Below are positions 42,831 to 52,622 of a DNA stretch of 52,622 nucleotides, in pieces. The notes under the pieces are model-generated. The model did no database searches, was not told where the DNA came from, and worked only from the letters and a program-made list of their open reading frames with translations. Made by a program: the position numbers and the translations under genes. The DNA is from Chara braunii (taxonomy: Eukaryota; Streptophyta; Charophyceae; Charales; Characeae), in assembly GCA_003427395.1 (NCBI GenBank), contig BFEA01000393.1, positions 373,199-425,820 of the forward strand, written 5' to 3'. Within the stretch, counting starts at the first letter, position 1, and each line of letters begins with the position of its first letter.

Positions 42831-43882
42831 CGGGGGTGCAACACGGCAGAGGTCGGCATATAGATAGAGCACATTCGGTTGTGGAGTAGCCGGGCGGGCA
42901 ATGGGCTGTCATGCAGTCTTTGCGCTGGGACCGTTCTTGTTCTTGTGGGCGCGATGGACCCGTTGAAGAAGCATGGTTTGGAGGTTGAGTTGCCTGATGC
43001 ACGTGTGTCGGTAGAGGAGGGATGACGGAAAAGGAGTGATCATAAAAAAAAGAAGAAAGAAGAAAGGAGTACTTACCCTGATGCACGTGCGTCTGTTAAA
43101 ACCTCTCTTTAAGTGAGTCGAAAAGCGGTGGCGGGATCTGGTTTGGTCATTGGCAAGATTGTAGCGTTCGCCGGGGGAACACAGCGAGGGTAATTTCTCT
43201 GTACGCAGTCTCTGGCGAGGCCCTATTTGAGTTCTTTTTATGACGAAAGTTCTCCCTTCGGATAGGGGGAGGAGACTATCTCGGGGTTTCTTCACTACAT
43301 GTGTCGTCGTATCGGGCGGTATTGAGGATCGATCGTGAGCATTCTTAACGAAATCGGGCCTCAATGCCGGTCAGGTACGGGCAGTAAAGTGGCGAGGGAG
43401 TATGCGGTGTGTCATATTTGCTTGGCTATGAATTGCTCGACTACCTGTAGTCGGGGGGTTTGGTCAGGTCGCGCAGCCAGATTTGACAGAGGTTTGTGGA
43501 GGAAGGGAAGGGAAGGTGGAAGAGTAGGCGGGCGATTTTCATGGGAGGTGTTTCCTCCCGCCCCCCCCCCGTGGTGTGGTGGTGGGCATGGTACGGACTT
43601 GTGCCGAGAATGTGAAGACATGCCCGGCATTTGATTGGTTGATTGATCCAGCAGTACTTTTTGTGGCGTTTGAATGGACCCCCTCCCTTAAATGCAATCC
43701 AGTTTTGGGTGATTGATCGCGTCGCATTATGAGTGCAACAACTTAATGCGTGGTTTTGATGGAAGTAAACTAGCGCAGGCACGTCATTACGATATGTGTA
43801 GCTTCGTCGCATGTGTGCGCTGAAAAAAAATATAGGCAATCGCCGAGATTTTTGCAAGTTGTTTTGCGTCTTAAGAGTAACT

Positions 43883-43995
43883 ACTACCGTCTTCACCCGA
43901 ATAGAACGCTCGGTAATTATGGCCGTATCTGGACTGAAAAATGCATCAAGTACAGTTATAATGACCGGGCGTTCTATTCGAGTGAAGACGGTAGT
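43883..43995. mobile_element. Small foldback transposable element (MITE), copy 1
   Basis: The terminal inverted repeats are ACTACCGTCTTCAC (43883-43896) and GTGAAGACGGTAGT (43982-43995). They continue inward through GAATAGAACG/CGTTCTATTC and CGGT/ACCG to AATTAT/ATAATG. Total length is 113 bp, with no coding capacity. A diverged copy lies at 50413-50533. Confidence 0.75.
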
Positions 43996-43997
43996 CG

Positions 43998-44395
43998 AAG
44001 CGCTGATCATGCTGTGTGTAGACTATAGTAAGTTCTGGTATCACGTATATATACCACGTGGCTGGCCTTGTACGTATGAGGTGATGAACAGGTGGGGCTT
44101 TCCTTCTTTTCCTTTTCTTGTTTTGTTCTTTTTCCGCCTTTGCGCTCCGATTTATAGTGTGACAATATATACCACCTCGTGTCGGTCGTTTTGTGAGACT
44201 GTCGTGCCGCTGATCGTGCTGTGTATAGATGGCTAAGTAGAGACTCTAGTAGACGTCTTACTTGTATGGTACGGCTTGCCAGTCGTTTTGTCAGGTTGTC
44301 GGAGCACTGATCGTGCTGTGCGTAGGCTACTGTAGTAAGTTAATTTCAGTTATTACAGTATGTATGGCGTGCCCGTCGTTTTGTGAGGATTGCAC
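43998..44395. repeat. Degenerate tandem repeats, about 95-bp unit
   Basis: GCTGATCATGCTGTGTGTAG (44001), GCTGATCGTGCTGTGTATAG (44211) and ACTGATCGTGCTGTGCGTAG (44305) recur, each associated with GTCGTTTTGTGAG-like sequence. Confidence 0.65.
44062..44175 (+). repeat. Interspersed repeat, copy 1 of 3
   Basis: GGCCTTGTACGTATGAGGTG and ATGAACAGG, a pyrimidine tract, then TTTGCGCTCCGATTTATAG and TGTGACAATATATA. The same order is seen at 46536-46646 and 46648-46800. Confidence 0.75.
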
Positions 44396-44647
44396 ACGGC
44401 TAGACTCGTTGTTGAGAAGGGAGTTGAAGCCATTGACGATTGGAGATAGCGCGCAGGCAGCAGAAATGTAAATGGGTAGGACGTACGGCAGGGCATAGCG
44501 ACAGGGGAGAAGAGAGAGAGAGAGAGAGTATAGATTGGCAGTGTATTTTGGCAGGGCAAGTTTGTCGGTGTAGGTGGCGGAATATGCCAGCACAGCAAAG
44601 AGACGGGAGAAGAGAGCGCAGACGGCCAGTGTATTTTTGGCAGGGCA

Positions 44648-44907
44648 AGTTTTGCCGCAATATCAGAGAGAGGACACGTATTGGAAGACGTTAAGGATTG
44701 GATGTGAGTGGGTGGGGCTGTTGTCCGCCCATTTGAATAATTGCATAAGTATTTGTATTCATAGGTGAAAGTATTCTATTACAATATTTTTTTTTTTTAT
44801 CATATTAATCATATGATATATTTATATGTGATATATAGTTTTGCCGCAAGATCAGAGAGAGGACACGTATTGGAAGACGTTAAGGATTGGATGTGAGTGG
44901 GTGGGAT
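44648..44907. repeat. Duplicated about 70-bp segment flanking A/T-rich DNA
   Basis: TTTTGCCGCAATATCAGAGA through GGATGTGAGTGGGTGGG occurs at 44648-44715 and, with TTTTGCCGCAAGATCAGAGA, at 44838-44907. The 122 bp between are A/T-rich. Confidence 0.85.
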
Positions 44908-44974
44908 TAATCGGCAGAGTAAAGCAGAGCGAGTGTAATAGGAGGCAGAGATGGCTATCGTTGGGCGAAAAACG

Positions 44975-45197
44975 TGTGGGTTGGAAAAGCCTTTTTGCTT
45001 ATCCCCCGGTGCTCCCTATGCTGATCTGCGTGGCAAACTGATCTCCCATCCACGTGGCAAACTGGTCTCCATCTACGTCGAAAGCATGTGGGTTGGAAAA
45101 GCCTTTTTGCTCATCCCCCGGTGCTCCCTATGCTGATCTGCGTGGCAAACTGATCTCCCATCCACGTGGCAAACTGGTCTCCATCTACGTCGAAAAC
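44975..45197. repeat. Two-copy tandem repeat, 112-bp unit
   Basis: The units 44975-45086 and 45087-45197 are nearly identical, from TGTGGGTTGGAAAAGCC to CATCTACGTCGAAA. Inside each unit CGTGGCAAACTGATCTCC and CGTGGCAAACTGGTCTCC form a smaller duplication. Confidence 0.9.
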
Positions 45198-45904
45198 GGG
45201 CTGCTTGGAAACTCTTACATGCCACGTACGTATGGCGCCGTGTTGCTAGACGCAGGGAGTAGGGAGGGGGTGGATTCGGATTGATTGAGTGCTAGGTTGG
45301 TTGATTTCCCCGAAGGTGTGTTCCTCTTAGTTAATTGCTTGGTTGTGGAGAAGGCTATCAAGTGTGAATGCGTGCACAATTATACTAGTAATACAGTAAT
45401 TGACTCTCTATGTTAGCTGCGCATCGCGCTTGTTTTCCATTTTGCTTTGCACGGAATGGAGAATGCTTTGAATGCCTGGGCTCTCAGCAACAGGCGTCCG
45501 AATCCCGAGTTATCCTACGTAGTAAGATACGCCCCGATGATTGATTTCTTTGTTCTTCACAAGGCTCGAAGAGTTGTTCAGCGCAGTGCATTCAAAACGG
45601 TTCCTAAAAAAAAAACAAAAAAAAAGGGTTCCTATTACAATGGCTCTCCGACCCATGGGCCTGCACTTTGTGCCTGATCAAATTCGCATAGGCACGAGTA
45701 GCATGGGAGAACGATTCCATTTCTTAGACCCATGACGTTCTGCACCTTGCAAGTTGGCAAAGACTCGAAGAGAGCAGACGCTCCGCGTCTGTGAATCCCA
45801 CGGGCTCGTCCGCAGAGTTGCTCCGTCCAAGAAATCGCAGGAACAGGAAATAATTTCTTTCGCAAACTCGTTTTGTAATACAATCTCACAAAGGTTCCGG
45901 TGTA

Positions 45905-45945
45905 CATCGACTCATCAGTGCTACACCGACTCGTCAGTGCTTTGG
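45905..45945 (-). ncRNA. Duplicated hammerhead-like half motifs (degenerate)
   Basis: The minus strand has CTGACGAGTCGGTGTAGCA immediately followed by CTGATGAGTCGATGTACACC and GGAAC. The CTGATGAGTCG box matches the ribozyme core and stem II start, but the second stem II strand and the GAAA box are degenerate (CGGAAC). Probably a decayed remnant of the same family. Confidence 0.4.
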
Positions 45946-46157
45946 TTCCGTTGATTTCAGGTTGGGGGGGGCTTGGTTGTGGAGAAGGTTATCAAGTGTG
46001 AATGGGTGCACAATTACTAGTAGTAATTGAGTATCTTTTTTTTTTTTTTTTTTTTTTTCAACAACCAACTTTGCATTTCATTAAACAGAAAAAAAGGAGG
46101 CCGGGAATCCCTCCACAACCAACCCTGCGCATCGAGCGAGTTTTCCACATCGTCCTA

Positions 46158-46201
46158 GAGAATTGCCCGGTGAATCATAGGCGGAGAGGGAGAAGAGGAC
46201 A
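46158..46201 (-). repeat. Fragment of the hammerhead-carrying repeat
   Basis: GAATTGCCCGGTGAATCATA then GGCGGAGAGGGAGAAGAGGA matches 38832-38875 in the same orientation. It breaks off into A/T-rich DNA before the ribozyme core. Confidence 0.65.
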
Positions 46202-46251
46202 ATTTATATTTATATTTATATATGTATATGCAATATAAAATGTGTATATGT

Positions 46252-46312
46252 ATACAGGGTTCAATTTCCCGATGAGTCGGTGAAACTACGGCGACGACGA
46301 ATCAAAAGGTCA
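46252..46312 (+). ncRNA. Hammerhead ribozyme motif 2 (degenerate)
   Basis: Plus strand: GGGTTCAATTTCC, core CCGATGA (46269-46275, one change from CTGATGA), stem II GTCG/CGAC (46276-46279 with 46295-46298), GAA at 46299-46301, followed by T instead of A. The downstream CACAGCCCTTCGTTTCTTG matches the flank of motif 1. Probably inactive. Confidence 0.6.
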
Positions 46313-46423
46313 CAGCCCTTCGTTTCTTGTCCTTTTTCTCCCCTTCTGCTGATCTGCAATCGGGGTTGAGACCGGAGTTAAGTTGGATTATGACTTACAG
46401 TATGATCGGTTACGGGACTGTGC

Positions 46424-46479
46424 AGACTGTAGAGGGTTCAGTCTCCTGATGAATGGATGAAACTTCGACGGAACAGTCT
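46424..46479 (+). ncRNA. Hammerhead ribozyme motif 3
   Basis: Plus strand: stem III AGACTGT (46424-46430) pairs perfectly with ACAGTCT (46473-46479). H17 is A46431, giving a GTA cleavage triplet. Stem I is GAG/CTC (46432-46445), the core CTGATGA is 46446-46452, and a weakened stem II (46453-46469) follows. The GAA box is GGA, an A-to-G change at a catalytic position. The layout, closed through stem III, is the type III arrangement known from plant retrozymes. It is likely impaired, but it shows the complete fold. Confidence 0.65.
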
Positions 46480-46535
46480 GTCATGACCGCGCGCGTTTGT
46501 TGTTCTTCTCTCCCTGTCTGCCTGTCTGTCTATAT

Positions 46536-46646
46536 GGCCGGCCTTGTACGTAAGAGGTGATTAACAGGCGGAACGGAGCTTTCCTCTTCTTTTTCTGTTT
46601 TGTATTTTTCGTCTTTGCGCTCCGATACACTGTGTGACGATGTATA
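46536..46646 (+). repeat. Interspersed repeat, copy 2 of 3
   Basis: GGCCTTGTACGTAAGAGGTG, ATTAACAGG, a pyrimidine tract, TTTGCGCTCCGATACAC and TGTGACGATGTATA; collinear with 44062-44175. Confidence 0.75.
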
Positions 46647-46647
46647 G

Positions 46648-46800
46648 CGGCCTTGTACGCAAGAGGTTCTGAACAGGGGGAGTTATAAGGAAGAGGATAA
46701 AAAAACGAATTCATTTTTTCCTGTTTTCTTTCTTTCTTCCTTTTTTTTTTTTTTTTTTTTTTTCGCTTTTGCGCTCTGATATTCTTGTGACAGTATATAT
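46648..46800 (+). repeat. Interspersed repeat, copy 3 of 3
   Basis: GGCCTTGTACGCAAGAGG, CTGAACAGG, a longer pyrimidine and poly-T tract, TTTGCGCTCTGATATTC and TGTGACAGTATATA. In tandem with copy 2. Confidence 0.75.
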
Positions 46801-47339
46801 GTACATAAATCCGAGGTCCGATGTGCCACGTGGCCATGTGACAAGGTTTGGGTTGTCCAGTCCGTGATTTTCTGGGCGATTACTTCCGTATTAGTGCGCT
46901 GCCATTTCTCTCCCTATGTATGTTGCAGAGGAATAACAATTGAGCAGCAGGAGCTATGGTGTGGTTGACCAACGATCACGGCGGGAGAGCAGGGTCTGCA
47001 CCTATTTCATTTTTTTTTTTTTTTTACTCGGAAGAGGAGGATACCATCGCTGCCTTCCTTGCTTGATTTGTTTTTTTTTTTGAAAGAAAACGTTGTTCAT
47101 GTCAGATGTGTTGTCATTCTTGAAACGAAGAGCGTTGACTTCTACCGCTAGACGGTTTTTTTTTTTGGTTTTTTTTAACCTGGCTAGAAAGCAAGTTGCT
47201 GGGTTTTTCAGCAAACGTTCTTTCTTAGTCGCCTCTGTCACATGTGCTGCCATTGGGAAAGAGGGTTGGATTTGGACTGTCATTGCTTCTGGCGCCTAGC
47301 CCTGGCCCATTTTTTTGCTGGATTAAGACTTCCAATCTC

Positions 47340-47840
47340 AACTTTAGCTTCTCCCGCTGACTCTTTTGGTGGCTTCGGTCGACCTGCTTCCGAGAAATAG
47401 AATGGTCAATTTCTCTGGGTTTTAAAAGTAGATAGAAACAATGAAAGAACGAAAACAAAAGAAGGTAGAACCAATCTCATAGCTCCTCCCTCCCGCTGAC
47501 TCTTTTGGTGGATTTGGTTGACCTGCTTGCCAGAAATAGAATGGGCAATTTCTCTGGGTTTGAAAAGTAGATAGAAACAATGAAAGAACGGAAACAAAAG
47601 AAAGTAGAAACAAAAATGGGCGTTTTACGTCTTTTAGCTTCTCTATCGCTGACTCTTTTGGTGGATTCGGTCGACCTGCTTCCCAGAAACAGAATGGGCA
47701 ATGAAAGAACGGAGACAAAAGAAGGTAGAAACTAAAATGGGCGTTTTATCTCTGTCGCTGACTCTTTTGGTGGATTCTGTCGACCTGCTTCCCAGAAACT
47801 GAATGGGCAATTTCTCTGGGTTTGAAAGGTATAGAAAACA
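47340..47840. repeat. Tandem repeat array, four units of about 110-155 bp
   Basis: TGACTCTTTTGGTGG starts units at 47358, 47497, 47650 and 47759. Each continues with GTCGACCTGCTT (or GTTGACC), CAGAAA(T/C)AGAATGG and, in the complete units, TTTCTCTGGGTTT and ACAATGAAAGAACG. Unit lengths vary through internal deletions. Confidence 0.85.
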
Positions 47841-48579
47841 ATGAGAAAACAAATTTAAACAAGAAAAGAGAGAAACAATGGACGTCATCGTAAAAGAGTT
47901 GTAAAAGGATACTATACTACATGGCTCGACTAAAGGTCTAATAAGGTAATTAAAGAAATATTGGACGGGACATGATCAAGGAATTTGTAGTAGAAGATAA
48001 AAAGTCTGGTCTGCCTTGAAAAAGGTAGCAAGTAGCTAAAAGCAAAACCAAATTTAGCGAATAACATGAACAAGCGAAATTCCTCGACAAAGGGGTATTT
48101 TCTTCAGCATCAAAGACAAACTGGTATATCTTGGACGAACTTTTCTGCTGGTCAGATGGTAGATGGTAGTTGTGATTAGGTAGAGTCTGCATGATAAAGG
48201 GAAATAGTACTTGTAATATGCAATGTGAGAGAGAATGGAGGCGAGGAGTGGGTGGGACAAATAACGTAAATACAAATAGAAAGTCCATTAATTAAAAAAA
48301 AAAAAAGTCCATTAATAAACTAGAATAGAATCTGTCTTGACTCTGCGAGAGAGACGGTTGTAGGTGGTCTTTCCAGGCTTGCCCGCGCGTACCCGTTTGG
48401 TCCTCCTTTCTTGTTCTTGCTGTCTTTTTGATGTTCAGTTGCTTGTCACACCCTTTGGTTATTGTGGTTATGCTTGCGGATGCACATGGCCGCTCCTATC
48501 TCTTACTGTATTTTTAGATGTGCTCTTTTTTTAGCAGAGTCAGGTGTGCGTTTGGGTTCTCTCACGATCCGTTCTCTCT

Positions 48580-48647
48580 TGTCTTGGTTTTCGTTTCATG
48601 AACAGTTTCCCGATGTCTTGGTTTTCGTTTCATGAACGGTTTCCCGA
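48580..48647. repeat. 34-bp tandem duplication
   Basis: TGTCTTGGTTTTCGTTTCAT then GAACAGTTTCCCGA is followed at once by the same sequence with GAACGG, starting at 48614. Confidence 0.95.
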
Positions 48648-49902
48648 TGGAAGAGCCATGCACTCCTTATTGCGGCCTCTCCTGTTTCTCTTCCTCTCTC
48701 TCTTTCCCCTCCCCGAAAAGACTTGTACTGCGCAAGCAGAGGCCGGCCCAGCGTTATTTGCTGACCCGCTTGCACGCGCCTTGGGCTCCCATTTATTGTG
48801 CGATTGCTTGTTGCGTCGGGCTTGTGGCGTTTGTGTTTGTGCGGGCGTGTTTGCTTGTTGCGCGTGTCACGTGCTCGTTCCGGCAAACCTGAAGCCGCGC
48901 GTTGTGGTGGCGGTATGTAGTTGCTTGCGTCGCGAGTTGTGGTGGCAGGATGTTTTGCGATGGGAAGAAAAAGTCTTTTGGTATCTCGTGCACAGCAGAA
49001 AAACTGCGCACAAGTCGCCCTTCCTTTTCTTTTAGCTAGCTTGCTTGCTTGGGCTGGCTAGTTCACCAATAGGCCTTGGCGTTCTGCATCCCGAGCGAAA
49101 TTATAAGGATTGTTTACGCTGCATGATGTGTCTAGAATGGATATCGTGAGTAAGTGTTTTCAACAAGGGGAAAAAAAAAAAAACGTAAGAAGAAAGAGAT
49201 GGATTTCTTGAACGGCGTGTGGATGAGTATGGATAATTAGTTGTAGTTGTAGGGTGCAAGTATGGCCCAGAGGGGGAAGAAGAAGGGTGCTCGATTGCTG
49301 GCTTGCCTGCGCCATCGTTGTGTGAAACGGCAGAGATTCGGTTGTGGTGGATGCGTAGAAGGCGGGCAGGTTAGCATTTTCCGACGACGAACTTTGTTCA
49401 CCGCTCTGATTCACAACTCGGGATAAGTATGTTCGGGTAATCATCGTGAGACGAGTGCAGTGCGCTTTTCTCTCTCCTCCTTTCTCTCTCCCCTCGAAGA
49501 AAGAGCATGTGCGTTCTTTTGCCACGGGCGTTATTGCTCGCAGGGAGGCAGACGTGCACATACCTTCCTTTCTTTCTCTCTCTGTCTCACACAGACACAC
49601 ACAGGTTCGCGCTCAGGGGTGCATACACAAGCGCGTAGCAAGGCCGGCACGCGGCTGCACTCACTGCGCTTGGAGTAGCATGTGTGCCCATCATGATCTT
49701 GGAAGGGAAAGATTGAGCGTGTGTGTGCGCGCTTACGAGATGGGGAGGCAGCGCAAGCCCAGGCGGACGAAGCATACCGACAGGGACGACATTTCCCTTG
49801 GAGTATGTGTATGTTGTATCCCCTCTCTCTTTCTCTGGTACACAAATGCGGAGGTCGTTTGAAACAAATACTATAAAAGGGCTGTTTTACCCCCCCTCCC
49901 CC

Positions 49903-49904
<2 letters not shown>

Positions 49905-50001
<97 letters not shown>
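49905..50001. repeat. (CA)n(GA)n compound microsatellite
   Basis: About 72 bp of CA followed by about 23 bp of GA, preceded by C-runs. Confidence 0.95.
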
Positions 50002-50412
50002 GGCTCGAGATTTCCTATGACTGGCATATACATTCATATGCGGGTTGCGTGGGGCTGTGATTGGGAGGGTGGGTCTGCTTCTAGGTCTGATTAACCATCC
50101 CATTATGGGTGACTCTCCTTCTAGGTCTGATCTTTTTTTTTTTTTTTTTTTTTTTCTTTAATGATGTTTAACCCCCTGTTTCTGTAGTCATGCTACTCCC
50201 CGTTTTTGCCTATTTTTTTCCGTTTCCTTCTTCTCTGCAATGTACGAGTTTGCGGCTGGTAGGAAGCACATCGGTGTACGAGTACTTCACCATTGATCGT
50301 GAAACAAGGACGAAGTTGCACCCAGCTAGAAAGAGGAAAAAGAAGGAAAATGAATGAGGGTGCGCTGCCTTCTGTTCAGTTCCTCTTTCTCTCGTTGTTT
50401 TGTGAATCCAAT

Positions 50413-50533
50413 CTTACTATGGTCTTCACCGGAATAGAATGGTCGGTTATTATTGCAGTATCTAGACTGAAAATTGCACCAAATATGCCAATGACGATGG
50501 CAGTCTATTTGGTATAAAATGAAGACTGTCAAG
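50413..50533. mobile_element. Small foldback transposable element (MITE), copy 2
   Basis: GGTCTTCACCGGAATAGAAT then GGTCGGTTATTATTGCAGTA and TCTAGACTGAAAATTGCACC is collinear with the element at 43883-43995. The right arm, TCTATTTGGTATAAAATGAA followed by GACTGTC, is strongly eroded. Confidence 0.65.
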
Positions 50534-51540
50534 TGTGATAAGGGAATGGTACACATTTAACTTTCGGTAAACTGATGACGAGTTCAAATTTTGATGATTA
50601 CTTTTGCCATAGCCGTTTGGCGGTACAGAAAAGTGGGCAACGGTAATAAGGGGTATCACTCACCTTTAAAAAAAAATAAAAAAAATTGTAGATGCATTCT
50701 TAGCTAGACAGGCTGGATGCACCTGTCATGCGGGCATGCTGGCAGCTCCTTGTGCAGGGAGCCAGTCGCTTGCCAGGTTGGCAGCAGTCCATTGTACACC
50801 TGGTTATGGGATGTGTTCCGTGGCCTCGGTGAACTCTTTGCTGCCTGGAGGTTGAGGGGCGATTCTTATTGCCCTGAAAACTCTGGCTTATGTTCATAAT
50901 ATCATGGTGCGCTCCCTGGTGTCCATGCGGTTGTGAGCAGTGGGGAAGAGATTTAGAGGGCACCTTGCAATCTCTCAAATGGGAGGCGAGGAGATGTTCA
51001 TATTTGTGTCTGAGGCCTTTTATGCCTGAGGCCAGTTGTAAGCGGATTGTGCTCTGGCTGAAGCGGGGAGAAACAAAAGGAGGTTTGCTCTTCCTGCCCT
51101 TGATTATTTTGCCTGGAGCGCCCTCTCATCTCTCATCTTCCCCCTTCAACCATATCTTCAGTGCACGTGTAGTCCTGTTTGGGAGGGGGGAAGGGGGGAA
51201 GGGGTCTGCAAGTTGTTTGTAGAGGCCAGGCCCTCTTTTCAACGGGCGCTGGCAGGGCCGGCATAGTAGGCCAACTCTTCTTTGATCTGGGCGGTTGGCC
51301 CACTGGTACCAGGTGGATGGCCCACATCATGCACAATCTTAAACTCCTAAGAACAGGACCGTGACCCGATAGGGACTGCTGACGATTAGGGCGTTAGCTT
51401 TCTAAAATTAGTGATATTTCTGGTATAGAGAGATTGCATATGTATTTTGACCAACAAAGGCCAATGGACTGTTGGCAAAGGAGTCCTTCCTCCCCCCCCC
51501 CCAAAAAAAAAAAAAAGGTAAAGAAGTCCTTCCTCACATG

Positions 51541-51588
51541 ACATAGAGAAGATTAGCATGGCTCTTGGCCAAGGCTGACACACAAACT
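51541..51588 (+). pseudogene. U6 snRNA-derived fragment
   Basis: ACATAGAGAAGATTAGCATG then GCTCTTGGCCAAGGCTGACA and CACAAA matches the ACAGAGAAGATTAGCATGGC ... CAAGGATGACACGCAAA core of U6, with several substitutions (for example CCTGCGCAAGG changed to CTTGGCCAAGG). The 5' stem-loop and 3' end are missing. It is a pseudogene. Confidence 0.7.
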
Positions 51589-52053
51589 GAGCAGGGAGGG
51601 ACGGAACAAGAAACTGTTTGAAAACCATGTCTATCCTTTTTCTCTGGTTGTGCCAATGGCCCACTTGACTGTCCTTTGGGACAGTTCAGCCTTCGCATGA
51701 GTTCGTGGAAGTTGTTTGAGCCAGTTGCCCACGGCTCCTGGCCTTTCGTCCTTTACCGCCTTGGTGCGGACCTGTTACTGGAGGGTTCTCCATGATAGTA
51801 TGTAGCGGAACCATGGGGGAATGATGGAAAAGGACTAAAGGGGGGGGGGGTCTGGCTGACGGTTTTGTCATATTCGTACATACGTATGCGTTGACAGTGT
51901 GCATATGTGCCTCTCTTTTCGGTCGCTGCTGGCCATGTGCTTTCTCAATCATTTGCTTTGTGTTGTCTCTGGTTTGTATGCAGGTATGGCTGTAGAGATA
52001 GCATAGACAAGTAGAGATCTAGATGCAGAAGTAAATATAGGGCCCTTGCTCCA

Positions 52054-52205
52054 CCACTCTCGATTCCTCAATTTTCGAGAGTGGAGTGCTGCTCCGCATA
52101 CTCGCGAATGCCCCACTCTCAAAAATTGATTGAGAGGTGTCAGAGCGGGCCATTCCCAGAGCACTCTCGTTTTTAGACTGCTCCGTCTGCAGCACTCTCG
52201 ACTTG
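52054..52205. repeat. Cluster of CACTCTCG motifs with a perfect hairpin
   Basis: CCACTCTCG and CGAGAGTGG form a perfect 9-bp stem at 52054-52084. CACTCTC recurs in direct orientation at about 52111, 52162 and 52194, with inverse GAGAGTGG and GAGAGGTG copies between. It might be the end of an unknown repeat. Confidence 0.6.
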
Positions 52206-52622
52206 GGACGTGAAATCGGAAGTAGGCAGTTTGTTTCTCTTTTTCTTTTCTCTTTTTTGACGTGTTGTATCGAGAAAGACGGAAAAAAAAACGGGAAGTA
52301 TTTCACGAGTGAGGCTGATTAAGAGTAGCAGAGTGAGGCCTCGATTTGGGTTGAAATCTCGATTCACTCTTCGTTTTGGAGATGAAGTGCAAGTAGTGGA
52401 GCAAGGCCCATAGATTTAGATACAGGTAGACATGCAGAGCATTGTGGATCTATGTAGGTGTATATAGACATGTAGATATGTACAATATGTAGACGCATAT
52501 ACTTGGGACCTACGTGAATTTATATATGCAGGTAAACTTGGTAAAGCTATGTATTCAAACTTGACAACGTGGTTGACATTGTAAGAGCAATGATGAACAA
52601 GGCGCAGTGAAGTGTACTGAAT

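Noticed and set aside
45447-45677. Possible small gene (HGMENALNAWALSNRRPNP)
   Set aside because: About 50 codons look non-repetitive but run into an A-rich tract, match no family I recognise and have no splice or start support.
47002-47299. Complementary open frames of 68-93 codons on both strands
   Set aside because: They contain homopolymer-encoded Lys or Phe runs and no known domain; probably chance.

Overview
The window is nuclear DNA of a eukaryote, most likely a streptophyte green alga or plant. It holds a plant-like UDP-glucose 4-epimerase first exon with a GT splice donor, an L1-type LINE with a CCHC ORF1 and a zf-RVT-like C-terminus, and nuclear copies of mitochondrial rps4, atp1, nad1 and nad2 that read like streptophyte mitochondrial genes. 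The very high load of microsatellites, polypurine tracts and assembly Ns would fit a large charophyte genome such as Chara, but that assignment is inference.

Layout. Bases 1-6418 and 15278-21681 are two direct copies of one long repeat (A and B) without a credible gene. A diverged partial third copy lies at about 13918-14312. The most remarkable part of the repeat is about 3905-5760 (B: 19170-21023), a dense succession of about twenty imperfect hairpins. Four consecutive ones are about 75 nt long at about 97-bp spacing, and arm sequences differ while pairing is kept. Bases 6419-13900 hold no recognisable gene, only tRNA-like foldbacks, hairpins and (GAA)n-type polypurine tracts. A 278-bp sequencing gap sits at 14752-15029. 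Bases 21682-23800 carry tRNA-derived repeat remnants and a U6 fragment.

Bases 23812-25932 are a non-autonomous hAT-like DNA transposon (8-bp target duplication CTTGTAAG, terminal inverted repeats, CCGAACG-rich ends). Its interior is a mosaic of mitochondrial gene fragments: rps4, atp1, a maturase-like piece, nad1 and nad2. Two relatives without that cargo follow at about 26725-26910 and 27116-27815. Bases 28735-29190 (minus) and about 30840-37925 (plus) are two LINEs arranged head to head. The larger one carries a 2.9-kb internal inversion that flips its reverse transcriptase relative to its endonuclease and C-terminus.

The only likely functional host gene is the epimerase, whose first coding exon is 39928-40140 (plus). 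No later exon could be found, so 40141 to the end is probably intron and/or intergenic DNA. That stretch is full of tandem repeats (some with a CACGTG core), two copies of a small foldback element, and a repeat family that carries hammerhead ribozyme motifs (minus at 38896-38941; plus at about 46264-46302 and 46424-46479).

Apart from the epimerase the window is mobile and repetitive DNA. The themes are structured-RNA or foldback repeats (hairpin arrays, tRNA-like foldbacks, hammerheads) and organelle DNA inside a transposon.
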